Source: Adiantum capillus-veneris
Lineage: Eukaryota > Streptophyta > Polypodiopsida > Polypodiales > Pteridaceae
Direction of reading: 5' to 3'
DNA length: 64,000 nucleotides
NCBI GenBank assembly: GCA_014529385.2
Contig: CM043942.1
Span: 53,570,647-53,634,646, forward strand
A program made the position numbers and the translations under genes. Below, one piece after another: positions 44,334 through 56,189 of the stretch (position 1 is its first letter; each line of letters opens with the position of its first letter). The notes below the pieces were generated by a model. It saw only the letters and a list, made by a program, of their open reading frames with translations, did no database searches and was not told where the DNA came from.

Positions 44334-44600
44334 CAATGTGTGTGCATTTTTTTGTTTATGCATGTTTTCTCTCTCTTTTCCTCTCTCAATGTGTGCGTTT
44401 TTTGTTTATGCATGTTCTCTCTCTCTTTTCCTCTCTCAATGTGTGCGTTTTTTGTTTATGCATGTTCTCTCTCTCTCTTTTCCTCTTTCAATGTGTGCGT
44501 TTTTTGTTTATGCATGCTCTCTCTCTCTTTTCCTCTCTCAATGTGTGTGTGCATTCTTTGTTTATGTATGTGTGTGTGCGTTTTTGTTTATGTTTGTACT
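44334..44600 (+). repeat. ~51-bp minisatellite, about five units
   Basis: CAATGTGTGCG followed by T-run, GTTTATGCATG and a TC-rich part recurs at 44334, 44387, 44437, 44489 and 44539 (spacings 53, 50, 52, 50). TC, TG and GA microsatellites follow to 44810. Long Cys/Leu/Phe-rich open frames here merely translate the repeat. Confidence 0.9.
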
Positions 44601-44635
44601 CTTTCTCTCTCTCTCTCTCTCTCTCAAAAACACTA

Positions 44636-44671
<36 letters not shown>

Positions 44672-44772
44672 GGAGAGAGAAAGAGGGGAAGGGAACATGA
44701 GAGTGAGGAGAGAGAAGGAGCATACCTGGCTCTCCTTCCTCTCCTCGTGTGTGTGTGTGTGTGTGTGTGGAG

Positions 44773-44811
<39 letters not shown>

Positions 44812-44840
44812 CGTTACCTGCTCCTTGCTTGAGGGCGCCG

Positions 44841-44869
44841 AAAAACTCAGATCTGAGATCTGAGTTTTT
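44841..44869. other. conserved CACTA-end palindrome (copy 1)
   Basis: AAAAACTCAGATCT, one base, then AGATCTGAGTTTTT: a perfect 14-bp-arm palindrome, with partly complementary GAGGGCGCC / GGGCGCTC outside. It lies about 150 bp from the right terminus. The second CACTA end (59841) has a close counterpart at 59979-60010. Confidence 0.8.
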
Positions 44870-45020
44870 GGGCGCTCTCTGTTATTTTTTTTAGCCCAGC
44901 CGGTGTCGCTATGAGCGTAGCTATGAGCGTCGTAAATTTACTTGTAAATTTGCGACGCTCATAGCGACGCCGGGATTTTTTTTTTGGGATCGTCGCTAAT
45001 ATGAATAGCCTCTTGTAGTG

Positions 45021-45970
45021 TGCGAAGGAATGCTTTTCGGTGAAACACGTGTCTTGCAAAAGGTCTAAGAAGGGTAGCACCAAGAAGGAATGGCTCGACA
45101 TGGAATGTAGTCAAGCCCGAAAACACTTGCTAAGGTTGGATGCAAGAAAAGACAAGGAAAGTTACTTGGAACATTCACACACATACAAAGCCTTGTTCAA
45201 AAAAACACGAGAGAAGGTGGGAAGTAAAAAAAAAACTTCTTGTAGCACAAGAGAAAGCACATGCATGTGGCAAGTTTTGGCAAAATCTAAAAGGCAAGCG
45301 TGTTGAGATCTTTGGTGACTTGATTCTTGAGGATATGTATATGCATTGCAAGAACCTCTATGATCAACCCAATGTTGATAAGATGGAGTGTTGTAGCTTC
45401 CTTTGGTTTATGCCACCCTTCTTTTTCATTGAAGATGTATGTCGCGCGATTGAGAAACTTGCTACCCGCAAGGCAGAGGACCTTCAGGGTGTCAAGGCTG
45501 AAATGGTTAAATGGACAAGCAAGAAAACATGACATTGAATATGTGATATGTTCAACCTTTCACTTCAGCATGGCATGCGTCATGATTGGAGTGAAAATTG
45601 GATCAAACCTTTGCTCAAAGGAGGAGATGTAAACAATGTGAACAACTATCACACCATAATAGTTGGTTCTTTGATGGCAACGTTATTTGGATGTATCATG
45701 GAGATGAAGATAAGTGAATGGCCTGAAAAGAACGACAAACGTGTGCTTGGCCAAGCAGGTTTTTCAAAGCATCATAGCACTATTAATCACCTTGTCACTC
45801 TTCAAGTTCTTATGGAAGGGTCTCCATTGAAAGGAAAACAATTGTATTGTTGCTTTGTGGATTTCAAGAAATCTTTTGACATGGTACCACGAGGAAATCT
45901 TTGGAGACATATGTGAAGACTTCAAGTGTCGAGAGAATGTATGCATGCAGTCTTTCACATCTACCAAATA
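45021..45970 (+). pseudogene. LINE C, part downstream of the CACTA element
   Basis: Resumes LINE ORF2 after the TGC duplication. The first ~45 bases are closer to LINE A (TGCGAAGGAATGC). From about 45066 the sequence looks the same as the following tandem units. It encodes the region before RT and the first part of RT (VDFKKSFDMVPRGNLW) with an internal stop (TGA after KKT at 45530) and ends in mid-RT at HAVFHIYQ, where it joins ORF1 sequence of the first unit. Confidence 0.85.
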
Positions 45971-48150
45971 ATTGCAAGAACGACAAAAATGCAAGAACAT
46001 GTAGACACTCAAGAATTGCAAGAACGACAAAAATGCTCAAAGAACATCGTCATTCTTGAAATCAAGGAGGAAATCATGGAAACACCCCAGTCTCTTGCGA
46101 TTGCTATTGAAGAGTTTTTTGCTACACACTTTGGAATGTCTGGAATCACGGCTTATGGTGCACATCCAGTTGGAAAACAAGGAGTCCCTCGCTCGTGAGA
46201 AAGACCTATTGTATGTACAATGGGTGATGAGGTAAAGAAAAATATCATCCTTGACAATAGTTGGATCTACCTCAAAGGAACGGGCTGTAATGTATATGAG
46301 GATCGCACTCTAATGCAACAGAATGTACGTCGCAAAGCATATGAGGAAAGAACCAAGATGGTCAAGTTTTCATCTCAAGAAGAAAATCCACTTGAGGAGG
46401 ATGCAAGTCCACCCAACAAATACGGACACATGATCTATGAGACCAACTCACGCTTGCGAATAAGCTTTTGGAATTGTAACGGGTACCCATGGAATGCGGA
46501 ATTTGGCATTGATGAGCTTGCCAATGACTCCGATGTGATACTTCTTGTCAAAACATGGGAGCATGATGCACAACAAATTCTTGGATTTGACAAATATGTT
46601 GTGCATTCTTTGATGTGGACCAAAAATGCAAAGCAACATAGGGACCAAGGAGGCGTAGCATGCATGATCAAAAAAGGTTTGAAAGATGTTTCCATTGTCA
46701 ACTAAGATAAGTATAAACGCTACTTATGGCTGAAAATCAGCCTACCCAATGGTATAATCGAAGTTCTAATGATGCTAAAGAATTGGATCACTATGAAAAG
46801 TCACTTCTACATCTAAGAAATAGTACCGGAATACTCATTGCAAATGGTGTATCTTTACAGAAAGGCACCAATGACTTTACATGTAGAAAGCACAATGGTG
46901 ATAGTGTGATCAACTATATGTTGTTTTCAAAAGACACTCTAGAATGCATACAAAGCTTTACACTTGGTGAATGGAATCCAGGATTGGATCATAGGATGCT
47001 ATGTATTGACCTCAAGTGTGGTAAAAGACCCGAGCATGTACCCTCCAATCATGATGTGAATCATTTGTACCTACATCGAAACTTCAAACAAGCACTTATA
47101 TATTTTAATATGGTGGATCAATGTTAAGCATGACAGAGCATCAAGAGAGTCCAACATTAGAATGCAAGTGGAAAGTTTTCAAAGAAGTAATTTGCTCTTG
47201 TGGGAGGGAATTCTTTTCGGTGAAACACATGTCTTGCAAAAGATCTAAGAAGGGTAGCACCAAGAAGGAATGGCTCGACATGGAATGTAGTCAAGCCCGA
47301 AAACACTTGCTAAGGTTGGATGCAAGAAAAGACAAGGAAAGTTACTTGGAACATTCACACACATACAAAGCCTTGTTCAAAAAAACACGAGAGAAGGTGG
47401 GAAGTAAAAAAAAAACTTCTTGTAGCACAAGAGAAAGCACATGCATGTGGCAAGTTTTGGCAAAATCTAAAAGGCAAGCGTGTTGAGATCTTTGGTGACT
47501 TGATTCTTGAGGATATGTATATGCATTGCAAGAACCTCTATGATCAACCCAATGTTGATAAGATGGAGTGTTGTAGCTTCCTTTGGTTTATGCCACCCTT
47601 CTTTTTCATTGAAGATGTATGTCGCGCGATTGAGAAACTTGCTACCCGCAAGGCAGAGGACCTTCAGGGTGTCAAGGCTGAAATGGTTAAATGGACAAGC
47701 AAGAAAACATGACATTGAATATGTGATATGTTCAACCTTTCACTTCAGCATGGCATGCGTCATGATTGGAGTGAAAATTGGATCAAACCTTTGCTCAAAG
47801 GAGGAGATGTAAACAATGTGAACAACTATCACACCATAATAGTTGGTTCTTTGATGGCAACGTTATTTGGATGTATCATGGAGATGAAGATAAGTGAATG
47901 GCCTGAAAAGAACGACAAACGTGTGCTTGGCCAAGCAGGTTTTTCAAAGCATCATAGCACTATTAATCACCTTGTCACTCTTCAAGTTCTTATGGAAGGG
48001 TCTCCATTGAAAGAAAAACAATTGTATTGTTGCTTTGTGGATTTCAAGAAATCTTTTGACATGGTACCACGAGGAAATCTTTGGAGACATATGTGAAGAC
48101 TTCAAGTGTCGAGAGAATGTATGCATGCAGTCTTTCACATCTACCAAATA
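45971..48150 (+). repeat. chimeric LINE tandem unit 1 (2180 bp)
   Basis: Starts at ATTGCAAGAACGACAAAAATG inside ORF1. It contains the ORF1 C-terminal half and then ORF2, and stops in mid-RT, where the next unit starts. The ORF1 stop TAG is changed to TAC (near 46420), so ORF1 runs in frame into the ORF2 endonuclease start (open frame 46220-46705). ORF2 has a stop after DVSIVN (46705). A deletion of about 300 bp removes the endonuclease segment with GDMNAR: the text jumps from 'cctacccaatgg' to 'tataatcgaag' near 46751. A stop follows after MVDQC. A ~40-bp stretch is doubled at the unit start. No functional product is expected. Confidence 0.9.
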
Positions 48151-50330
48151 ATTGCAAGAACGACAAAAATGCAAGAACATGTAGACACTCAAGAATTGCA
48201 AGAACGACAAAAATGCTCAAAGAACATCGTCATTCTTGAAATCAAGGAGGAAATCATGGAAACACCCCCTCTCTTGCGATTGCTATTGAAGAGTTTTTTG
48301 CTACACACTTTGGAATGTCTGGAATCACGGCTTATGGTGCACATCCAGTTGGAAAACAAGGAGTCCCTCGCTCGTGAGAAAGACCTATTGTATGTACAAT
48401 GGGTGATGAGGTAAAGAAAAATATCATCCTTGACAATAGTTGGATCTACCTCAAAGGAACGGGCTGTAATGTATATGAGGATCGCACTCTTATGCAACAG
48501 AATGTACGTCGCAAAGCATATGAGGAAAGAACCAAGAAGGTCAAGTTTTCATCTCAAGAAGAAAATCCACTTGAGGAGGATGCAAGTCCACCCAACAAAT
48601 ACGGACACATGATCTATGAGACCAACTCACGCTTGCGAATAAGCTTTTGGAATTGTAACGGGTACCCATGGAATGCGGAATTTGGCATTGATGAGCTTGC
48701 CAATGACTCTGATGTGATACTTCTTGTCAAAACATGGGAGCATGATGCACAACAAATTCTTGGATTTGACAAATATGTTGTGCATTCTTTGATGTGGACC
48801 AAAAATGCAAAGCAACATAGGGACCAAGGAGGCGTAGCATGCATGATCAAAAAAGGTTTGAAAGATGTTTCCATTGTCAACTAAGATAAGTATAAACGCT
48901 ACTTATGGCTGAAAATCAGCCTACCCAATGGTATAATCGAAGTTCTAATGATGCTAAAGAATTGGATCACTATGAAAAGTCACTTCTACATCTAAGAAAT
49001 AGTACCGGAATACTCATTGCAAATGGTGTATCTTTACGGAAAGGCACCAATGACTTTACATGTAGAAAGCACAATGGTGATAGTGTGATCAACTATATGT
49101 TGTTTTCAAAAGACACTCTAGAATGCATACAAAGCTTTACACTTGGTGAATGGAATCCAGGATTGGATCATAGGATGCTATGTATTGACCTCAAGTGTGG
49201 TAAAAGACCCGAGCATGTACCCTCCAATCATGATGTGAATCATTTGTACCTACATCGAAACTTCAAACAAGCACTTATATATTTTAATATGGTGGATCAA
49301 TGTTAAGCATGACAGAGCATCAAGAGAGTCCAACATTAGAATGCAAGTGGAAAGTTTTCAAAGAAGTAATTTGCTCTTGTGGGAGGGAATTCTTTTCGGT
49401 GAAACACATGTCTTGCAAAAGATCTAAGAAGGGTAGCACCAAGAAGGAATGGCTCGACATGGAATGTAGTCAAGCCCGAAAACACTTGCTAAGGTTGGAT
49501 GCAAGAAAAGACAAGGAAAGTTACTTGGAACATTCACACACATACAAAGCCTTGTTCAAAAAAACACGAGAGAATGTGGGAAGTAAAAAAAAAACCTTCT
49601 TGTAGCACAAGAGAAAGCACATGCATGTGGCAAGTTTTGGCAAAATCTAAAAGGCAAGCGTGTTGAGATCTTTGGTGACTTGATTCTTGAGGATATGTAT
49701 ATGCATTGCAAGAACCTCTATGATCAACCCAATGTTGATAAGATGGAGTGTTGTAGCTTCCTTTGGTTTATGCCACCCTTCTTTTTCATTGAAGATGTAT
49801 GTCGCGCGATTGAGAAACTTGCTACCCGCAAGGCAGGGGACCTTCAAGGTGTCAAGGCTGAAATGATTAAATGGACAATCAAGAAAACATGACATTGAAT
49901 ATGTGATATGTTCAACCTTTCACTTCAGCATGGCATGCGTCATGATTGGAGTGAAAATTGGATCAAACCTTTGCTCAAAGGAGGAGATGTAAACAATGTG
50001 AACAACTATCACACTATAATAGTTGGTTCTTTGATGGCAACGTTATTTGGATGTATCATGGAGATAAAGATAAGTGAATGGCCTGAAAAGAACGACAAAC
50101 GTGTGCTTGGCCAAGCAGGTTTTTCAAAGCATCATAGCACTATTAATCACCTTGTCACTCTTCAAGTTCTTATGGAAGGGTATCCATTGAAAGGAAAACA
50201 ATTGTATTGTTGCTTTGTGGATTTCAAGAAATCTTTTGACATGGTACCACGAGGAAATCTTTGGAGACGTATGTGAAGACTTCAAGTGTCGAGAGAATGT
50301 ATGCATGCAGTCTTTCACATCTACCAAAGA
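48151..50330 (+). repeat. chimeric LINE tandem unit 2 (2180 bp)
   Basis: Same structure and the same lesions as unit 1 (TAC at the old ORF1 stop, SIVN stop, endonuclease deletion near 48930, MVDQC stop). It has few differences, such as two bases missing near 48269 and T/A changes near 48490 and 49574. Confidence 0.9.
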
Positions 50331-52507
50331 ATTGCAAGAACGACAAAAATGCAAGAACAAGTAGACACTCAAGAATTGCAAGAACGACAAAAATGCTCAA
50401 AGAACATCGTCATTCTTGAAATCAAGGAGGAAATCATGGAAACACCCCAGTCTCTTGCAATTGCTATTGAAGAGTTTTTTGCTACACACTTTGGAATGTC
50501 TGGAGTCACGGCTTATGGTGCACATCCAGTTGGAAAACAAGGAGTCCCTCGCTCGTGAGAAAGACCTATTGTATGTACAGGTGATGAGGTAAAGAAAAAT
50601 ATCATCCTTGACAATAGTTGGATCTACCTCAAAGGAACGGGCTGTAATGTATATGAGGATCGCACTCTTATGCAACAGAATGTACGTCGCAAAGCATATG
50701 AGGAAAGAACCAAGAAGGTCAAGGTGTCATCTCAAGAAGAAAATTCACTTGAGGAGGATGCAAGTCCACCCAGCAAATACGGACACATGATCTATGAGAC
50801 CAACTCACGCTTGCGAATAAGCTTTTGGAATTGTAACGGGTACCCATGGAATGCGGAATTTGGCATTGATGAGCTTGCCAATGACTCCGATGTGATACTT
50901 CTTGTCAAAATATGGGAGCATGATGCACAACAAACTCTTGGATTTGACAAATATGTTGTGCATTCTTTGATGTGGACCAAAAATGCAAAGCAACATAGGG
51001 ACCAAGGAGGCCTAGCATGCATGATCAAAAAAGGTTTGAAAGATGTTTCCATTGTCAACTAAGATAAGTATATACGCTACTTATGGCTGAAAATCAGCCT
51101 ACCCAATGGTATAATCGAAGTTCTAATGATGCTAAAGAATTGGATCACTATGAAAAGTCACTTATACATCTAAGAAATAGTACCGGAATACTCATTGCAA
51201 ATGGTGTATCTTTAGGGAAAGGCACCAATGACTTTACATGTAGAAAGCACAATGGTGATAGTGTGATCAACTATATGTTGTTTTCAAAAGACACTCTAGA
51301 ATGCATACAAAGCTTTACACTTGGTGAATGGAATCCAGGATTGGATCATAGGATGCTATGTATTGACCTCAAGTGTGGTAAAAGACCCGAGCATGTACCC
51401 TCCAATCATGATGTGAATCATTTGTACCTACATCGAAACTTCAAACAAGCACTTATATATTTTAATATGGTGGATCAATGTTAAGCATGACAGAGCATCA
51501 AGAGAGTCCAACATTAGAATGCAAGTGGAAAGTTTTCAAAGAAGTAATTTGCTCTTGTGGGAGGGAATTCTTTTCGGTGAAACACATGTCTTGCAAAAGA
51601 TCTAAGAAGGGTAGCACCAAGAAGGAATGGCTCGACATGGAATGTAGTCAAGCCCGAAAACACTTGCTAAGGTTGGATGCAAGAAAAGACAAGGAAAGTT
51701 ACTTGGAACATTCACACACATACAAAGCCTTGTTCAAAAAAACACGAGAGAAGGTGGGAAGTAAAAAAAAGACTTCTTGTAGCACAAGAGAAAGCACATG
51801 CATGTGGCAAGTTTTGGCAAAATCTAAAAGGCAAGCGTGTTGAGATCTTTGGTGACTTGATTCTTGAGGATATGTATATGCATTGCAAGAACCTCTATGA
51901 TCAACCCAATGTTGATAAGATGGAGTGTTGTAGCTCCCTTTCGTTTATGCCACCCTTCTTTTTCATTGAAGATGTATGTCGCGCGCTTGAGAAACTTGCT
52001 ACCCGCAAGGCAGGAGACCTTCAAGGTGTCAAGGCTGAAATGATTAAATGGACAATCAAGAAAACATGACATTGAATATGTGATATGTTCAACCTTTCAC
52101 TTCAGCATGGCATGCGTCATGATTGGAGTGAAAATTGGATCAAACCTTTGCTCAAAGGAGGAGATGTAAACAATGTGAACAACTATCACACTATAATAGT
52201 TGGTTCTTTGATGGCAACGTTATTTGGATGTATCATGGAGATGAAGATAAGTGAATGGCCTGAAAAGAACGACAAACGTGTGCTTGGCCAAGCAGGTTTT
52301 TCAAAGCAGCATAGCACTATTAATCACCTTGTCACTCTTCAAGTTCTTATGGAAGGGTATCCATTGAAAGGAAAACAATTGTATTGTTGCTTTGTGGATT
52401 TCAAGAAATCTTTTGACATGGTACCACGAGGAAATCTTTGGAGACGTATGTGAAGCCTTCAAGTGTCGAGAGAATGTATGCATGCAGTCTTTCACATCTA
52501 CCAAAGA
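50331..52507 (+). repeat. chimeric LINE tandem unit 3 (2177 bp)
   Basis: As units 1 and 2. It lacks 4 bases near 50580 (ACAGGTGATG against ACAATGGGTGATG), which removes the ATG of the MGDEVKK frame. It shows small changes such as TCAAGGTGTC near 50720 and AAAAAAAGACTTC near 51765. Confidence 0.9.
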
Positions 52508-54687
52508 ATTGCAAGAACGACAAAAATGCAAGAACATGTAGACACTCAAGAATTGCAAGAACGACAAAAATGCTCAAAGAACATCGTCATTGTTGAAATC
52601 AAGGAGGAAATCATGGAAACACCCCAGTCTCTTGCAATTGCTATTGAAGAGTTTTTTGCTACACACTTTGGAATGTCTGGAATCACGGCTTATGGTGCAC
52701 ATCCAGTTGGAAAACAAGGAGTCCCTCGCTCGTGAGAAAGACCTATTGTATGTACAATGGGTGATGAGGTAAAGAAAAATATCATCCTTGACAATAGTTG
52801 GATCTACCTCAAAGGAACGGGCTGTAATGTATATGAGGATCGCACTCTTATGCAACAGAATGTACGTCGCAAAGCATATGAGGAAAGAACCAAGAAGGTC
52901 AAGTTTTCATCTCAAGAAGAAAATCCACTTGAGGAGGATGCAAGTCCACCCAACAAATACAGACACATGATCTATGAGACCAACTCACGCTTGCGAATAA
53001 GCTTTTGGAATTGTAACAGGTACCCATGGAATGCGGAATTTGGCATTGATGAGCTTGCCAATGACTCCGATGTGATACTTCTTGTCAAAACATGGGAGCA
53101 TGATGCACAACAAATTCTTGGATTTGACAAATATGTTGTGCATTCTTTGATGTGGACCAAAAATGCAAAGCAACATAGGGACCAAGGAGGCGTAGCATGC
53201 ATGATCAAAAAAGGTTTGAAAGATGTTTCCATTGTCAACTAAGATAAGTATAAACGCTACTTATGGCTGAAAATCAGCCTACCCAATGGTATAATCGAAG
53301 TTCTAATGATGCTAAAGAATTGGATCACTATGAAAAGTCACTTCTACATCTAAGAAATAGTACCGGAATACTCATTGCAAATGGTGTATCTTTACGGAAA
53401 GGCACCAATGACTTTACATGTAGAAAGCACAATGGTGATAGTGTGATCAACTATATGTTGTTTTCAAAAGACACTCTAGAATGCATACAAAGCTTTACAC
53501 TTGGTGAATGGAATCCAGGATTGGATCATAGGATGCTATGTATTGACCTCAAGTGTGGTAAAAGACCCGAGCATGTACCCTCCAATCATGATGTGAATCA
53601 TTTGTACCTACATCGAAACTTCAAACAAGCACTTATATATTTTAATATGGTGGATCAATGTTAAGCATGACAGAGCATCAAGAGAGTCCAACATTAGAAT
53701 GCAAGTGGAAAGTTTTCAAAGAAGTAATTTGCTCTTGTGGGAGGGAATTCTTTTCGGTGAAACACATGTCTTGCAAAAGATCTAAGAAGGGTAGCACCAA
53801 GAAGGAATGGCTCGACATGGAATGTAGTCAAGCCCGAAAACACTTGCTAAGGTTGGATGCAAGAAAAGACAAGGAAAGTTACTTGGAACATTCACACACA
53901 TACAAAGCCTTGTTCAAAAAAACACGAGAGAAGGTGGGAAGTAAAAAAAAAACTTCTTGTAGCACAAGAGAAAGCACATGCATGTGGCAAGTTTTGGCAA
54001 AATCTAAAAGGCAAGCGTGTTGAGATCTTTGGTGACTTGATTCTTGAGGATATGTATATGCATTGCAAGAACCTCTATGATCAACCCAATGTTGATAAGA
54101 TGGAGTGTTGTAGCTCCCTTTGGTTTATGCCACCCTTCTTTTTCATTGAAGATGTATGTCGCGCGATTGAGAAACTTGCTACCCGCAAGGCAGGGTACCT
54201 TCAAGGTGTCAAGGCTGAAATGATTAAATGGACAATCAAGAAAACATGACATTGAATATGTGATATGTTCAACCTTTCACTTCAGCATGGCATGCGTCAT
54301 GATTGGAGTGAAAATTGGATCAAACCTTTGCTCAAAGGAGGAGATGTAAACAATGTGAACAACTATCACACTATAATAGTTGGTTCTTTGATGGCAACGT
54401 TATTTGGATGTATCATGGAGATGAAGATAAGTGAATGGCCTGAAAAGAACGACAAACGTGTGCTTGGCCAAGCAAGTTTTTCAAAGCATCATAGCACTAT
54501 TAATCACCTTGTCACTCTTCAAGTTCTTATGGAAGGGTCTCCATTGAAAGGAAAACAATTGTATTGTTGCTTTGTGGATTTCAAGAAATCTTTTGACATG
54601 GTACCACGAGGAAATCTTTGGAGACGTATGTGAAGACTTCAAGTGTCGAGAGAATGTATGCATGCAGTCTTTCACATCTACCAAAGA
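52508..54687 (+). repeat. chimeric LINE tandem unit 4 (2180 bp)
   Basis: As unit 1 with a few substitutions (for example AACAGGTACCC near 53017 and GGGTACCTT near 54192). The last unit of the regular array; the next copy continues beyond the usual mid-RT break. Confidence 0.9.
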
Positions 54688-55339
54688 ATTGCAAGAACGA
54701 CAAAAATGCTCAAAGAACATCGTCATTCTTGAAATCAAGGAGGAAATCATGGAAACACCCCAGTCTCTTGCGATTGCTATTGAAGAGTTTTTTGCTACAC
54801 ACTTTGGAATGTCTGGAATCACGGCTTATGGTGCACATCCAGTTGGAAAACAAGGAGTCCCTCGCTCGTGAGAAAGACCTATTGTATGTACAATGGGTGA
54901 TGAGGTAAAGAAAAATATCATCCTTGACAATAGTTGGATCTACCTCAAAGGAACGGGCTGTAATGTATATGAGGATCGCACTCTTACGCAACAGAATGTA
55001 TGTCGCAAAGCATATGAGGAAAGAACCAAGAAGGTCAAGGTGTCATCTCAAGAAGAAAATTCACTTGAGGAGGATGCAAGTCCACCCAACAAATACGGAC
55101 ACATGATCTATGAGACCAACTCACGCTTGCAAATAAGCTTTTGGAATTGTAACGGGTACCCATGGAATGCGGAATTTGGCATTGATGAGCTTGCCAATGA
55201 CTCCGATGTGATACTTCTTGTCAAAACATGGGAGCATGATGCACAACAAATTCTTGGATTTGACAAATATGTTGTGCATTCTTTGATGTGGACCAAAAAT
55301 GCAAAGCAACATAGGGACCAAGGAGGCGTAGCATGTATG
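54688..55339 (+). pseudogene. last LINE copy, part 1 (ORF1 C-terminus to ORF2 start)
   Basis: Same ORF1-to-ORF2 fusion as the tandem units, but without the ~40-bp doubling at its start. Runs to GGVACM, where a solo LTR is inserted at the GTATG target (55335-55339). Confidence 0.85.
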
Positions 55340-56058
55340 TGTTAAGTATGGAGCCTGACTTACCCTTGTAATTTTCTGTGGTAAAAGCGCACATTTGTAA
55401 GGCCCCCATTATGAGGAGAAGCCATCGTGCATGAAGGAAAATCACTCACCGGAAACCAAAATTTTCACGGACAAGAATCAGGGGCAACTTTAAAGGCCTC
55501 GGGGGCGGAGGCCCCCGAGACTTTTTTTCACCGGAATATTCGTTTTCGCCGGAATATTATGGCCGGACGGCGGTCGGAAAGTGGTCGGAAAACAACCGGT
55601 CGGTTGGCCAGTGGCCGGTAGTCAATGGCCAATGGCCGGTGGTCGGAAGTCAATGGCCGGTGGCCGGTGGTCGGAAGTCAATGGTCGGTGGCCGGTGGCC
55701 GAATTCAATGGCCGGTGGCCGAATTCAAAAGCGGACTTGTCTTCTCAAGGGTAGCCACACATGGGCGGATTGGAGGGTCCGATTTGGACTTATTCGCACA
55801 AGGGCGGCTACACATGGCTGTCTCTCATAAGAGAGGGCAGCCCTTTTGGCCTATAAAAGGAGGCCATTTCTACACACATTTCATAGTGTGAAGTTGATGC
55901 AACAAGGTGAGTGTGAGGTGGTGAGAGTGAAGCAAGGAGGGAGCTCCATTAAGGGTATACTCCCTTTGTAAATTACTTCTTGTTTTGAAGTACTAAAGCC
56001 ATTGAGTGGCTGCTTTCCCGTGGACGTAGCCCACATTGGGTGAACCACGTATATCGTG

Positions 56059-56105
<47 letters not shown>

Positions 56106-56189
56106 CTATAATCTTGTGTATATAAATCTGTCTCTCTCGATTAAGTAATCTACTCAATTATCTATTTAGCTACGTCTTATTTCCTAACA
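55340..56189 (+). mobile_element. solo LTR 1 (850 bp) in the LINE array
   Basis: TGTTAAGTATGG...TTTCCTAACA: starts TG, ends CA. GTATG is duplicated on both sides (55335-55339 and 56190-56194), and the LINE text is continuous across it. A TATA box (CTATAAAAGG, 55851-55860) lies upstream of a probable transcription start, and a TC microsatellite is near the end. The U3-like part carries a GGCCGGTGG-type minisatellite (about 55560-55740). No internal element sequence is present, so it is a recombination remnant. Confidence 0.9.

Larger units (their letters stand above)
37383..45020 (-). mobile_element. CACTA (En/Spm) DNA transposon, 7.6 kb
   Basis: Ends are CACTACAAGAGG (37383) and its inverse CCTCTTGTAGTG (to 45020), a 12-bp terminal inverted repeat. 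TGC is duplicated on both sides (37380-37382 and 45021-45023), the 3-bp duplication expected for CACTA elements. The target is a LINE whose uninterrupted sequence is known from LINE A. Subterminal repeats of the TAGCGACG/CGTCGCTA motif crowd both ends. It carries a three-exon gene, a broken TNP2-like gene, a captured HMA-domain fragment, a TRIM element and minisatellites. Genes are on the minus strand. Confidence 0.95.

Noticed and set aside
44336-44863. Long Cys/Phe/Leu- and Arg/Glu-rich open frames
   Set aside because: They translate a 51-bp minisatellite and TC/TG/GA microsatellites; open frames exist in several phases at once.
45971-54687. Repeat array considered as CRISPR or tandem gene family
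   Set aside because: Units are 2.18 kb of broken LINE sequence with shared stops; no spacers and no functional genes.
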